DNA from: Sorghum bicolor
Taxonomy: Eukaryota; Streptophyta; Magnoliopsida; Poales; Poaceae
Direction: 5' to 3'
Length of the DNA stretch: 64,000 nt
Assembly (NCBI RefSeq): GCF_000003195.3
Contig: NC_012871.2
Coordinates: 59,387,802 to 59,451,801, forward strand
How positions within the stretch are numbered: the stretch's first letter is position 1; each line of letters opens with the position of its first letter. Under the pieces are notes generated by a model. That model did no database searches and was not told the origin of the DNA. It saw only the letters and a list, made by a program, of their open reading frames with translations. The position numbers and the translations under genes were made by a program. This document shows, piece after piece, positions 24,261 to 36,469 of the stretch.

Positions 24261-24439
24261 TTCCATTTGCACCAGTGTTATACGTGACAAGATGAACAAT
24301 ACTAGACCCCCACTTACATATGTTTTGAATAATTTTTTTCTAGTAAAAATTTATATGTATTAACTTATGTATAACTTATAACTGATGCATACAAAGTTGT
24401 ATTGTATAAATCTTTTACTAGTCATATTCGTTTGATGCA

Positions 24440-25494
24440 ATTACACTTAGAAATCATTGTTAAGATCACCGTTATGACCACACATAAGGAACATTGCTGA
24501 GAGTGAGGACTCAGCAAGACTTTTCCTTCGCAACCATGTTCTACTAGTTCTACATGCGGGGAGTGGACTCCAAAAGGACTCAACAGGGCTGACACCCTCA
24601 CGATCTTCCATGTAGCCTGGCATATAGAGTGTATTCGCAGATAAATACCATCTAAGCACCATGCTTACATGATACCTATCACCCACCCCAAGTACATTAC
24701 GATGAGCGCTATACGAACATATGCATAAACATGATAACAATCCAACTACACTAAGCATATAATCAAAGTAGACAATGAAGAATGATATAATTGAGAACAT
24801 ATATATTGAATAGAGCAAAGTCAAATCTATAGTATCTAGTAAATATATAAATAGAAAGATACAAAAAGAGAGATTACAAGGATTTACCAAGCAATGCTCT
24901 TGACAAGATCCAAAATCTAAGCGAAGCTTGCCTCCTTCTACTTCTAACCTATGTAGCTATGCTCTAGAACTAGTGGAGCTCTAAGGAGACTAGGGTTTCT
25001 AGCTCTAATGAATGACTTAGATGACTTAGTGCTCTCATCCTAGAGGGTAGGGTCTCCTTATATAGGCCAGTGGGATGAACCAGGCCCTCAGATCAAACCA
25101 ACCTTGAACAATGGTGTAGATTGGACCTCAATGGTGGTAGAGGACCAATGTACAAAGGTAGAGGCTGAAGGTGGGACCCCAGGTCGACTGATCTACAAGT
25201 GGGGTTGGTCGATCTAGCTCGATGCTAGATGGGTCCCTCCCTTTGATAGCCTGCCTTCTCATGTCTTCTAGATCCTTCTCAACTTGGTTTCACTAGAGAA
25301 TATGCCTCTTAGCCTGATGTCCTTCGTTTCTTCTCCTCTTTTCATGATAAACCCTTGTAGAAACAATGATTCACCACAACTGTGGAATTCTATCAGTATA
25401 ACCCCTATTCTATGCAGATGTTTCATTATATGCTCTTTTCATGTTTGGTTGACGGTCTATAATTGTAGTTAAAGACCATCAACAATGAGGTTGG
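24440..25494 (-). repeat. Partial LTR related to the 9351-14176 LTR
   Basis: It shares ordered blocks with 9750-10454 and 13690-14176, including GGGAGTGGACT, the minus-strand TATA box (25058-25064) and the GACCATCAACA end. It lacks the nested LTR, so it shows the pre-insertion structure. About 350-400 bp corresponding to 9351-9700 are missing. Confidence 0.65.
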
Positions 25495-27262
25495 TCAGGG
25501 CATGGTGGATGGAGGAGTCAGAGATGAGTTGTGATGGTGATGCGACCGTGTCTCACATCACGAGAAAGAAAAGAATGAAGCGAAACAATATCCTAGACTG
25601 TATAGGCATGCATGGTGGGTAATTCCAACTATATGAAACATGAGTTTTCATAGCACCCCTTGAGCTCATAAATTTGGTGGATTTGTGAGCTAGTTCCATA
25701 TTTTGGTGGATCTAGGAGCTAGATCCATTTTTTCGGTGTATCTGGGAGCCAGATCCATGTTTTGGTGGACCTGGGAGCTAGATCTATATTATGATAAGGG
25801 CATGGTAGAGATTCACCAAAATTAGATCCACATCCACCTTTTTTTGCCAAACACTTCTAGCTCCATCAACTCCACCGTGGATCTGATCCACCAAAAGGGT
25901 CGATCTAGCCCAAATTCACAAAATTGGTGGCGCACCCCACTTCAAGGGGTGCTCCATCAAATTCAAGTTTGGTGGAGTTGGGGAAAAATTACCCACTATG
26001 CTAGTGATTAGTGGGAAAATGATTTCTTCTTTCTTTCACCTCCTTCTTTGTCGCGCCTCCTCTCCATCATGCATCTTCTTCTCCCTGTGACTAGCTACGC
26101 CCTGCCTCTACTTCTTGCACCAGTGAGCACTCCTTCCTCTTCTCTAGCGGCCCATGACCTTCCCACCTTCTTCTTCTTCCCCAGTGGCCAGCAACCTCAC
26201 GCCCCAACCCCTAATTGATAGTGTGGCCCTCCTAGTCAGGCTCACGACCCCCGTGTCTAGCATCCAGGCACTCGAGGTGGCATGAATCTGGCTCTCACGG
26301 CTAGAGCGGCGGCAACGTGTGCCTACCTGTGGCCAGGGACAGTAGTAGCGGCGGCGCTGGGCTGGCCCGCACGCTCGCCTAGAGAATAGGGGAAGAAGAC
26401 CCCACCTGTTCTCTCAACTGAAGCTAGTGGCCTTGCTAGTTGGTACCGCACATGCACTGATCCGGACCATGGCCGTTGGCCACTGTTGTGTCCGAGTCGG
26501 CTGGGCCTCGCCCTCTCTGACCCTCTCATGCATGTGAGCTCTCGACAAAAAGACAACCTGTGGCTTCACATTTTTATTTTTTTATCTTGTCTCCTAATGA
26601 ATGGACCTTCAGTGAGGTAGAATCGAAAGTGGAGCTATACCAAACAATTTATTGAATTATAGATCCACAATGAAGCTGCTCCATGATGGATTTAGGTGAA
26701 TCTAAGATCCAAATTCACTTTTTGGGATGGTAGAGATCTGTCAAATCTGGATCTGAGTTTCACCAAGGAGCACCTCTACTAGTGAACCTGAGATCTAGTA
26801 GGGAACTATTTGGGTAACACACGGGCTGTAGATCCGTGCAAGGGCATTTTGTATGATATGGCCAAATTTGCCCTTGGGTAGGTCTCACTTGTCAACATCT
26901 AAAAAATTTGTAGTTTCTTCCTCCTTCGACTGGCTCAGCGAGGCGTGGGGGTGGACAGTGGCCAAGGCGCTGCAATGGGCAGGAGAGGAGCCTGCGAGCC
27001 TCAGTGGGGAGGGGCATGCGGTGGACGCCCCCTGTAGGAGACGACGTCTTTGCCGCTAGAGCCGCTGTGGAGACTCGTCGGAGGAGGGAGCAGGTGCGAC
27101 CTCACCGGGCGTAGCAGGCGTGACCTCTTTAGGGATGGGCGGGGTGTCATGGGGATGTGGTCGGGTGCGGGCTCACGGCCTCGCCGAAGGCAGCGGGCAT
27201 GACCTCACCGGCAGTAGCAAGCACGAGCTCTCCGAGGATAGGCAGGGCCTCGTGGGCGCGTG
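25495..27262. other. Low-complexity and G/C-rich stretch, no supported gene
   Basis: 25640-26010 and 26600-26830 are rich in GGTGGATCT and its complement. 26030-26560 and 26900-27260 are G/C-rich with short overlapping ORFs but no domain recognised. The arrangement resembles a Mutator-like element carrying genic filler. Confidence 0.3.
25848..26010 (+). repeat. Left arm of an imperfect long inverted repeat (MULE-like)
   Basis: Blocks CAAACACTTCTAGCTCCA, GGTGGCGCACC, TCAAGGGGTGC and ACCCACTA recur in order in the reverse complement of 35495-35640. Long, imperfect terminal inverted repeats of this size are typical of Mutator-like elements. No 9-bp target duplication was confirmed. Confidence 0.35.
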
Positions 27263-27433
27263 TAGTGGCGGAACCAAGGGGGAGGGTTGGCAGGGGCCAT
27301 CGTCCCCCCCCTAAGATGTGCAACAAAAAAAATTACTAGTATAAATTTATATTTTTTTCTATTTATATTAAAAGAGAAATATAACAATTTGGTCATATAT
27401 ACTTATTAATATCCTCTAGATAATAAAATTGTA

Positions 27434-27693
27434 CTCCCTTCGTTCTAAATTATAAGTCATTCCAAGAATTTTGAAGAGTCAAAACATCCTAAATTTGATC
27501 AAATTTATATGATAAGATAATAATATTTATGATACCAACTAAGTATCATTAGGTTCTTCATTAATTATATTTCCGTAGTATATCTATTTGATGACATAAA
27601 TCTTTACAATTCTTTCTATAATTTTGGTCAAATTTGAGATATTTTGACTCTCTAAGATTTTTTAGAATGATTTATAATTTGGGATGAAAGAAG
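27434..27693. mobile_element. Stowaway-type MITE
   Basis: The ends CTCCCTTCGTTCTAAATTATAA and a near-complementary TTATAATTTGGGATGAAAGAAG-like end mark a Tc1/mariner MITE of about 260 bp. TA is present on the left and TG on the right. Confidence 0.7.
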
Positions 27694-27837
27694 TGCAAAA
27701 CATAACTAAATAATACTATGAAGCACCTTAGAAAAATTGAAACGTAGATATTAAGGTTTACGAAATCATCTTAAACATCTTGTTGTTTATCGTCTGCCAC
27801 TGAAAGAATAACACATTCACTACTAATTTTTGACCCT

Positions 27838-28215
27838 ATCGCATCTATTTGCTTTGCATCAAACACGAACTTGATGCAATATGTGGGTGCTATTGCATCA
27901 ATTTAGCAAATCTGATGCAATATGTGGTCTTCATTGCATCAAAAAGGCATTCGATGCGATAGTAATTCATGTCGATGCAATAGGTAAGATCTATCGCACC
28001 GATTTCCAAGAAGAGATGCATTAGGTACCAATTATTGCATCACATAAATTTGGCTGCATTACAATTGATTTTTGATGCAATATGTAGGTGGTATTGCACC
28101 GGTTTCTAAGATGGGTGCAATTAGGAAGTACTATTGCAACGAATTGATAGTGCTAATCTTTGATGCAATATATAAATTTTATTGTATCGATTCAAGATTG
28201 TTTTGATGTGGTACA
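27838..28215. repeat. Left subterminal repeats of the CACTA element
   Basis: About a dozen copies of GATGCAATA or its complement TATTGCATC, some with G for A (GATGCGATAG), occur in both orientations. In En/Spm such repeats bind the element's TNPA protein. Confidence 0.85.
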
Positions 28216-28321
28216 TTGTCATTGGCCCACAAGTTCGTTAGCTATCTAAGCTAGTTATTAGTATATTTATAGTATTATTTAGTCACATATTCACGTATAT
28301 GTCGATGTAGATTCCTAGTTA

Positions 28322-28546
28322 GGGGATGTTTGGTTCAAGGTGCTAAAGTTTAGCAGATACTATAACACATTTGTAACTATAGCAATTAGTGTCCAATCAT
28401 GGACTAATTAGGCCTAAAAATTAATGTCATAAATTATTCTCTAGCTGTAGTTTTAGTTTCGTAAATAGTCTATATTTAATACTCCATGTATATGTCTAAA
28501 TATTCGATGAGATAGGTGTTAAAAATGGCCCAAAACAAACTGGGCC
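28322..28546. mobile_element. Tourist-type MITE inside the CACTA element
   Basis: It starts GGGGATGTTTGGTT, ends AACAAACTGGGCC and is flanked by TTA on both sides (28319-28321 and 28547-28549). It lies upstream of the transposon gene, in its likely promoter. Confidence 0.7.
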
Positions 28547-29263
28547 TTAGATTGGCCTGGACGTGCTTGGTTAGAATCAGACTCTGGGTTAGCCAAAGCC
28601 AGATGCGTCAGGTCAAACAACGAGTCTGTATCCAACTAGCTTAGTTGTACGTAGAGAAAAGGAACACCACATCCGCCGCCAGGGCACTGTTCCTACATTG
28701 CGCTCGCGCCGCCGCCCAGGATCCAACTTTGATGATCTAGTGTGCTTTGGGACACGTCCTGGCTAAGCATCAATCCATCGCCCATAACGCTTCGTCCCCA
28801 GATTGCATTCCAGTATGCTAATTCCAGGGATGCAGAACGCATGCGATCGAAGTTCTATTTGACTGCAGTACGTACGTGCATCTTCTTGTTCTATTTGATT
28901 GTTATTAGGTGATTGATTATACAAACTAATATAGATATATTTTTAGGTCTTTGAATTGTGCAATTTTACCTAAGAAATATTTGTCCAGGGTTTAGAAAAG
29001 AGAACTGTTATCCACCACTGAATACCTGTATATTTTTCTTTCTTAGTTTCTCATCTACTCAATTTATATTCAGTATTATATTTCAATTTGATTGAAAAAT
29101 AAAATCTAAAATTAGAAATATAGATGGAAGAAGCCAATACACTACTTCTATTTAGTTCTATGTGTACAATAGTATTTTCTTAGCAATTTCAGCTCAATTA
29201 CAAAATAAACTAGAAATTTTAAGTTGTCATTTTTGTGTGTGATTTTTAGGCATTCGAAATAGT

Positions 29264-29977
29264 ATGTCACATCAGGGTAGTAGTTGGATGCGGTTGGATA
29301 AGACAACTGCAGAGTGGCAACAAAGATTAACTGATTATCTTGATAGCACCTTTGGAGGCGGCCGTAAAGGCGGGACAGCACCATGTCCATGTTCAGCATG
29401 TCGTTCTGTGTCATATAGAAAACGGTCGGAGGTTCTAAAGCATTTGCTTCGTAAAGGTTTTGATGAAAGCTTCATCCGTGAGCAAGAAAGTATATGTGAA
29501 GGTTCAGCTATTGACGTCGATGATGATGGGGATACAAGTGACAGGGCTGGTTCCCAACAGTTGTTAAAATCATTGATCAGAGGTGCTATACATGGAGAAA
29601 TCAATGAGGAGCAACCAAATGAGAAGGCAAACAAATTCTTTCAGTTGTTACAAGAGGCCAAGAAGGAGTTATTTCCAGGCTGCAAGGAAGCTACCAAGGT
29701 GTCTTTCATTGTCAAAATGTTTCAACTTAAGTGCATATTTGGTTGTAGCAATGCTTGCTTGGAGTTTGTACTTCATTTGTTCTTGCTTATTCTTCCTGAT
29801 GGGCACTGTCTCCCAGATAGTATGGATAAAATACGCAAGGTTGTCAGAGATCTTGGTCTAAACTATAAAAAGATAGATGCCTGTTATAAAAAATATAGAT
29901 TACTGTGTATGACCATGTACCATGTTTTGTATTTTTTAAATATAGAAGCATGTTTAGAATTCACAGTAGTGTTTTAA
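29264..29977 (+). pseudogene. CACTA TNPD-like N-terminus (Transpos_assoc domain), truncated
   Basis: The ORF begins MSHQGSSWMRLDK and contains the transposase-associated Zn region (CPCSACRSVSYRKRSEVLKH) in residues about 30-70, then an acidic spacer and a segment matching the start of the tnp2 region (LPDGHCLPDSMDKIRKVVR, about 180-200). The similarity breaks off near 29900, just where the catalytic domain should begin. The last residues are unrelated and end at a stop. In an intact element this would be the N-terminus of the transposase that binds and cuts the ends. Confidence 0.72.
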
Positions 29978-30035
29978 TTTGCACAATATCAACAATTATG
30001 CAAGCTAATATATTTCAATCCACGTAATTTTGTAG

Positions 30036-33000
30036 GCCTACACAAAAGAAAATGGGAGAGATATGGACACTATATTTTGACTTCATTGGGGGACCGAGGG
30101 ACCAGGGTCGTGTCACACTTAGTATTGATAGGGCGAAAATTAAATTTGTCAACTTGTTATCTTTCAAAACAAAGATGGATTATTCTTCAAGGGACTTCTT
30201 GTACTATAAGGAGCGATGTGGCACTAATTTAGCATCACTACAGCTTATAGATTACGAAGAGGATGCATTAAGAATGTTAGAAAAGTCTCAGGAAGAGAGG
30301 GAAATTAGAATATTAGTTACAAAATCTCAAGAAGACCAAATGCAATGTGAAATAACACCCATTAAGCGACGTAGACATGAGGAAGTTAGTGAAGAAGGAA
30401 TTCATGATGAGGATCTTGATATGTACAAGGTGTGGCTTAAGAAGCTGCCGCAAGATGAAGACAACCCAGGTACTATGTACTAAAAAAATACATCTGAACA
30501 TATTTAGGTACTATTGTAAATACATACAATCTATATATATAATATCTATGTGCATCTCGCAGAATTTAAGGATGACTACAGGGGAAATACAATTGCAACA
30601 TATAGCGAATGGTTGAGGCAGGAAGGGCTTCTTCAAGATATTTGTAATCTGATTTTCTTTCATGTTGCTAATACTGAGCATATATATCATTTATTTTTTC
30701 CCAACTCTATTGTAACTGTGTGCTTGCACTCTTTTTATGTGCAGATGCATATCTAGATGTTGAAATTAATGGACAAGACGAAAGCAGTGATAGCAGCATA
30801 ATACCAAAGCATTTTCCATCTCATGCTAGGAGGCCAAAGGCCTCTGTAATGGTTTATAGTGTTCATACAATATTATCATATGAAAGTGCTGATTTTTAAT
30901 GTTTACAAATGTTTAGAAGGGATTGTCGACAAGAGAAAGCTTGGACGTGGAACCATTAAAGGTTTTACAGCAACTGCTAAGAGATTTAAACTTGGGACTA
31001 CCAAACTTAGTATAGATTTTTCGTCCACGCGCGAAGGTCCTGTAGGAGTTAACCATCGCACATTTATTGATGAAATAGTTTTCTTTACAAGAAAAAGGAC
31101 TCCACTAATTGGAGTTAAAAAGTGGGGAGATGTCAAGCAGAATGTTAAAGATAGAATAGCACGTGATATAATGGTATGTAGCAGTTTTGTTGCCTCATAT
31201 GATAACATAATTTTATGTACCTTCAAAATTGTTCACAATTTCTTGGTCATCCCATTGTATAGCTTAGGTGGCATATTGAGGACAATGATGATCAGAAGGC
31301 TAGGATATGGAAGATTGCAAAGGAGCGGTACAAAGGATGGCGATCTCAATTGAGTTCTACGTACAAGGCATACAACAATTATCATCAAAGAATGAGACAT
31401 AAGCCAGAAGAATTAGAAATTGTTGAGTGGCACTACTTGGTGTTGTATTTTCAAAGTGAAAAATTCCAGGTTCCACCTCTAACATATGTGTTTATTGTTT
31501 GCTTCTTTGTTCTGTGCAACTAACAAACTGTGTGATTGTATCAGCAAATTAGCAACAGAAACTCTGGCAACTCCAAGCATCGAAAGACACTACATCTTAC
31601 GGGATCAAAACCATTTTCACAAGTCAGTTATGAGCAGGTAATGATAAGGAACCTAATCTTCTTCTTTCATTATTTGCTAAAACAATCAGATTGTTCATTT
31701 TTCTCACCTTAGAGGGACCTAGAGACTGGTGAAGAGCCAGATGATTTGGTATTTTGGAGGAGTACACGCTCAAAGGAAGGCCGTTGGTCTTCTGATGTTG
31801 CTAAGGAAGTATATGTAAGTACTACTTTGTTCATTAATAACTATATATGTTCTCAAACTTATGAACAACTAAAGTTAAAAACACTAGCTAATTATGTTCT
31901 TATTAAATTTAGGAAAAAACGTCTGCAAAAATCTTTGAGAGAATTGAGGCAGAAGCTTCTGTGCTTTTGAAAAAAGAAGAAAGCAACATTCTTCGAGAAA
32001 CCTACAAGGAAACCACTGGATGCAAGAGAAAAAAGGTCCTGGACATGGATACATGGAGAAGTATCCGACCCGAAGCCAACTGATGAATGAAAGAATTGAA
32101 GAGCAAGCTCGTGCAGCTACATTAGCAGCTGCAGCCCAACAAAAAAATAATGAGACACAAGCTGAGGTGGAGAAGTTAAAAGAACAACTTACCATTCAAG
32201 CTGCTGAGAGGGAGAGCGACAAGGAAAAAATTCAACAACTGAAACAACAACTGGAGAATACAACTAACAAGATGAGAGAAGAACTAAGACAAGAGTTTTT
32301 TGCACTACTGGAACAACACAAACAAGCACCGGCCCAGGTAATACAACATCTTAATTGTTAGCAACGTCATGGATCTAAATAATGTTTGAGTGCTAATGTT
32401 TCACCTTATAACTCGAATACAAAGATTGCTGCACCAACCACAGCCACCGAACCTGCACAATTCACTACTAATGCTGCTGGCACAGATAATAGTATTAGTG
32501 AACATGAAGATCTATACTTAGCACAGGTAATATTTTTTTTGACAAATGACGTTTGCAATGTAAGAGATACCTATATTTAATCTAGAGGTAATGTGTGCAT
32601 TTTTTTCCAATATGCAGACAGGGATGGAAACTACAATGACCACAAATAATAATGCTTTTGATGAACCTACTGTTGTTCCCACTCCCAGCCAAGGAGGAGA
32701 ACATGTGCAACAGGTAGTATATTTGCAAAATATAGTTACATAGATTCTTATAATTGCTTAGAGGTGATTGTTCATTCTTATCTCCTGGATTTTGCAGACA
32801 TTAACAGAAAGTGTATTGAGCACACAAAACACAGATCAATCTGGTCGCTTCACTCGCAGCACTGCTAATAGATCTCTTTTCTCAAAAGACAAAGACAATA
32901 GTGTGCAAGGGAAATTTATTTCATCACAGACATTAAGAAATACTGCAGCTCAAAAGCGAGATATGAGAAAGAAAGGCGGAAAGGTATGAGCTGGAAATAT

Positions 33001-34320
33001 AATACTTATCTCTTTTAGAAATATAATCAAGTAACCTGCAGTGGAACATCTGAATCCTATTTTTCATCTTGCGATGTATGAGCAGATTTTTGAGTGAGCT
33101 GGTACATAATTAAAGTTGTAGGGAAAGTAGCTCGTTTAATAAGTAGTTATGGAATTCCTTGTTTAGATTAGTCTACCATTGGTGGTTTCTTGATGTGTTA
33201 TCTGGTGAAAGAGAACTCATTCCAGTACTAATAGTTTGTCCTCAGTTCTAATGGCTGCTAGTCTTGATCCCTTTTGCTTATGGTAACTTCGAAAACTCAC
33301 TAAATAAAGCAATGAATCCCACCACTGATTACTCTAGAAGATAAAAAAAGTTGCTATTTTTTAAAAAAATATTAAATAATGCACACATCTCATATGGACA
33401 GCGACATAATACTGAAAAAATGCTTGTTAGTTGCTAGATTCTGATTTATACTCTTAAATGAAATTATTTATGCTGAGACCATTATGCCTTTGTGCTCACA
33501 CATTGGTATTTTGAGGACACTTTTGATCAGATATAGCATCAAGTTGCAGTTTTCAATCTAAAATGTGCCCTTTAAACACTTGTCTAAATTCATATTTCAG
33601 CTATCGAAGATGGCAGAATTGTGCATAGCATATTATGTGTCTATCCTTATCTCTGTTACCTAGGTTAATGTGTGTATTACAGACCATAGGTACAGTTTTC
33701 CATTAGTAAATTTTATCAGCGACCAAGCTATAACTCCTTGTACGTATGTGCATCACATGAATAAAAATTTTGTTCAAATTTAGCTAGCCTTGAATTCAAT
33801 TGATGTGATTTAACCCATCACTAGTATATGGTCAGTGTGTTTGCAGTGGTAGCTCATCTGAGGCAAGTATTTCTGACAAAAACAGAGCCGACCCTCCATA
33901 GCCTCTTGCTTTTGTGATGATGATATGTTTCATTTGTTCATCTAAGGAGACTATTGCAACTTAGATGCTTGCTGGATTTATTAGAAATCTAAATGAACAC
34001 CTAATCTTTTCCTTAGCACTTTGAGATCTTTACATCTTTATAGTTTTGTTTTGTTTTAAAATTCTTAGTTCAGTTGCACAAGAAGTACATATGCTTTAGT
34101 GATTTATAGTTCTATACTCTAAATTGCTATATTACTTCTATGCATTCTTAAGCAATGGTTTAACAAATTCATACAACTGTGTTCTTATGTGTAGTGTTGT
34201 TTCACTTTTATATAGCTTCTATTGATCTGCATAAAATGTCCTTCCACCATTAATATTTTTAATTACTAACAATACATATGACATGTGCACTCTTTTTTAA
34301 TGAGCAGGAAGACAAACATT
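30036..34320 (+). CDS. CACTA Ptta/En/Spm-type accessory protein, multi-exon
   Basis: Consecutive open blocks are joined by GT-AG borders. Likely exons are 30036-30470, 30564-30640, 30744-30848, 30917-31171, 31269-31467, 31546-31638, 31714-31814, 31913-32336, 32427-32525, 32617-32714, 32798-32982 and a terminal exon near 34306-34320. Exons 4-8 match the plant Ptta/En/Spm transposase family (KRKLGRGTIKGFTATAKRF, then ARIWKIAKERYKGWRSQLS and FWRSTRSKEGRWSSDVAKEVY). Exon 8 continues as a Gln/Glu-rich coiled coil (about 32090-32330). In En/Spm the corresponding protein binds the subterminal repeats. A frame change in an A-run near 32030 probably disables this copy. Exon borders are by eye, and the first two are least certain. 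Confidence 0.6.
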
Positions 34321-34603
34321 GAATCTTGAGAAGATTGCGCACTCTTTGGAGGGATGAACTTAATCAAGGAACCTGCAATGACAACGAACCTTTTGTTATA
34401 TTTGTATTAAGAGTCCTTACTTTAATTGTTTAGTTCTTGAACTATCAAGGCTCTTTTAATTTCTTGTTGTAATGTTACTATGTGTGGATGATCAAAGTTA
34501 TTAATATCATTGCCCTTTTGTGCCATTTGATTTTGTAATTTTGTGAATTATTGTGCCACAAATCTTCATCATTTAGCAAATAAAAATGGATGTGATTTAA
34601 AAT

Positions 34604-35160
34604 GGCAGTGAACCTAATGTTGATGCAATAGTATGTGTTGCATCGAACTTAATGTCGATGCGGTAGTTTATGTTGCATCAAACGTAATGTTGATGCAATA
34701 GGTTGAATTGCACCGAACCTAAATGTTGATGCAATAGGTTGAATTGCACCGAACCGAATGTTGATGCAATATAGTCTATTGCACTGAATTTTTACCGTTG
34801 CAATAGAAATTCTTATTGCATCAAATTTGTAGATGTATTACATCTACATGATTTCAATGCAATAACCTTTTTGCATCTCTCTATCTTGATGCAAGAGACA
34901 TCCATGGTCAATGCAATAGTGACCTTGCATCAAAAGAATTTTGATGCGATAACCCTTTTGCATCTCTTTATTTTGATGCAAGAGACAATGGATGGCTGAT
35001 GCAATAGCTAGCTCTTGCATCGGTCACAACAAACCGATGCGACAAGGCTATTGCATCTAGAGTTATTGCATCGGCTCGCATCAAATGCAAAATTGATGTG
35101 ATACCAAGCTATCGCATCAATTTTGGCCCTATTACATAAAAAATTTACTGGTGCAACAAG
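34604..35160. repeat. Right subterminal repeats of the CACTA element
   Basis: This denser counterpart of the left array has more than 20 GATGCAATA/TTGCATC words in both orientations, roughly every 20-25 bp, up to the terminal inverted repeat. Confidence 0.85.
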
Positions 35161-35494
35161 GTCAAAAATTAGTAGTGATTTGATCCTAAAATACACATAG
35201 AAATGCGAGCACATATATCAAGTCGATAAATTAAGCTAGACGGTCATCAATTGTGCTTAGTTTTGACAAATTGGATATTTTGGTTGTTCTCCTATGTATA
35301 ATTCCTGGCTCCGCCACTAGGCGTGTGGTCGGGGGCGGGCTCGCAGCCTCGCTGGTGGCAGGCACGGTGAAGTTTGCGACCATGGCGCTGGCGGTGGCAG
35401 AGTTGTGATGCTAGAGAGAGAAGCATCAGGTCGTCGACAGGAAAGAGAAGGGAAAAATTAAAACGAACTAGTATTCCGTGTAACGAGTGGAGTG

Positions 35495-35640
35495 GTGGGT
35501 GATTTTCTTCAACTCAACCATTTGAGTTTGGTGGTGCACCTCTTGAGGAGATCCACCAAAATAGTGAATCTGCCCCAGATCCACTGTCTTGGTGAATTTG
35601 AATTTGGTGGAGCTAAAGTGTTTGTGTAACTTTTCATAGA
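35495..35640 (-). repeat. Right arm of the imperfect long inverted repeat (MULE-like)
   Basis: This is the reverse-complement partner of 25848-26010. With the hAT element removed, the two arms would enclose roughly 1.6 kb of mostly G/C-rich sequence. Family assignment is inference. Confidence 0.35.
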
Positions 35641-35807
35641 ATAGAGCTATCTTTGGTGTTTTTGAGTGTAAATTTAGAGTTAGTAGAATTGAGAGTGTTT
35701 AGGAAAAAAACTAGCTATTTTTTTTGATACCTCCTAGGAGCTATGCTAGATACTTTTTAATGAAACATATCCTTGTTCGGGAAAAAATCCGCCACCTTTC
35801 ATATTTC

Positions 35808-36036
35808 GGCCTTGTTTGGTTTTTAAAAATTTTTAATATTTCTCGTCATATTGAATCTTTGAACGCATGTGTGGAGCATTAAATATAGATAAAAAATAAT
35901 TAATTATATAATTTATCTGTAGTTTGTGAGACGGATCTTTTGAACCAATTAATTTATAATTAAATATTAATTATCGATTACAAATAAAAATGCTACAATA
36001 GCTAAACTCAAAAATTTTGGCGAACTAATCAAGGCC
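35808..36036. mobile_element. Tourist-type MITE
   Basis: It starts GGCCTTGTTTGGTT, ends GAACTAATCAAGGCC and is 229 bp. Flanking triplets are TTC and TTT, an imperfect 3-bp duplication. Internal words (ATTAAATATAGAT, GAGACGGATCTTTTGA) match the copies at 49643 and 56619. Confidence 0.75.
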
Positions 36037-36262
36037 TTTATTTTCCGACTAACTTGACAAAACACAGGTCCTGTTTAGATTGGAGATGAAAATTTTTTGG
36101 GTGTCACATTGGATGTATCGGAAGGATGTCGGGAGGGGTTTTTAGAAACTAATAAAAAAACAAATTACATAGCTCGTCTGAAAACTGTAAGACAAATTTA
36201 TTAAGCATAATTAATCTCTCATTAGCACATGTGGGTTATTAAGCATAATTAATCTATCATTA

Positions 36263-36466
36263 GGGCACTCACAATGCAAGACTCTATCACAGAGTCCAAG
36301 ACAATTAATTATATATTATTTATAGTATTTTACTTATGTGGCAGTATATATTGAAGAAAGAGGTAGAAAAAATAAGACTCCAAGTCTTATTTAGACTCTA
36401 AGTCCACATTATTCGAGGTAATAAATTACTTTAGACTCTATAATAGAGTCTGCATTGTGAGTGCCC
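36263..36466. mobile_element. PIF/Harbinger-type MITE, TSD TTA
   Basis: The perfect-looking inverted ends GGGCACTCACAATGC and GCATTGTGAGTGCCC are 204 bp apart, with TTA at 36260-36262 and 36467-36469. Confidence 0.85.
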
Positions 36467-36469
36467 TTA

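Larger units (their letters stand above)
27818..35177 (+). mobile_element. Complete CACTA (En/Spm) transposon, 7360 bp, TSD ATT
   Basis: The element starts CACTACTAATTTTTGACC and ends with its exact reverse complement GGTCAAAAATTAGTAGTG. The 3-bp duplication ATT flanks it at 27815-27817 and 35178-35180. Dense subterminal repeats lie inside both ends. One plus-strand gene (29264 to about 34320) occupies the middle. The catalytic tnp2 transposase core is absent, so the copy is non-autonomous. Confidence 0.93.
27263..35319. mobile_element. Small hAT element with 8-bp TSD, carrying a nested CACTA element
   Basis: The ends TAGTGGCGGAACCA and TGGCTCCGCCACTA are inverted repeats of hAT type. The flanks GGCGCGTG (27255-27262) and GGCGTGTG (35320-35327) form an 8-bp duplication with one mismatch. 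Without the inserted CACTA element it would be about 0.7 kb, too short to encode a transposase. It also contains a Stowaway MITE. Confidence 0.7.

Noticed and set aside
26323..27339. Possible host gene in the G/C-rich stretch near 26.3-27.3 kb
   Set aside because: ORFs are under 80 codons, occur on both strands and lack motifs. High G/C alone explains them.
27838..28215. Subterminal repeats as a CRISPR-like array
   Set aside because: Units are 9-10 bp, in both orientations, with irregular spacing, inside CACTA ends; the genome is eukaryotic.
29148..29634. Minus-strand ORFs opposite the CACTA gene start
   Set aside because: They are shadows of the plus-strand transposase-associated domain and have no motifs.
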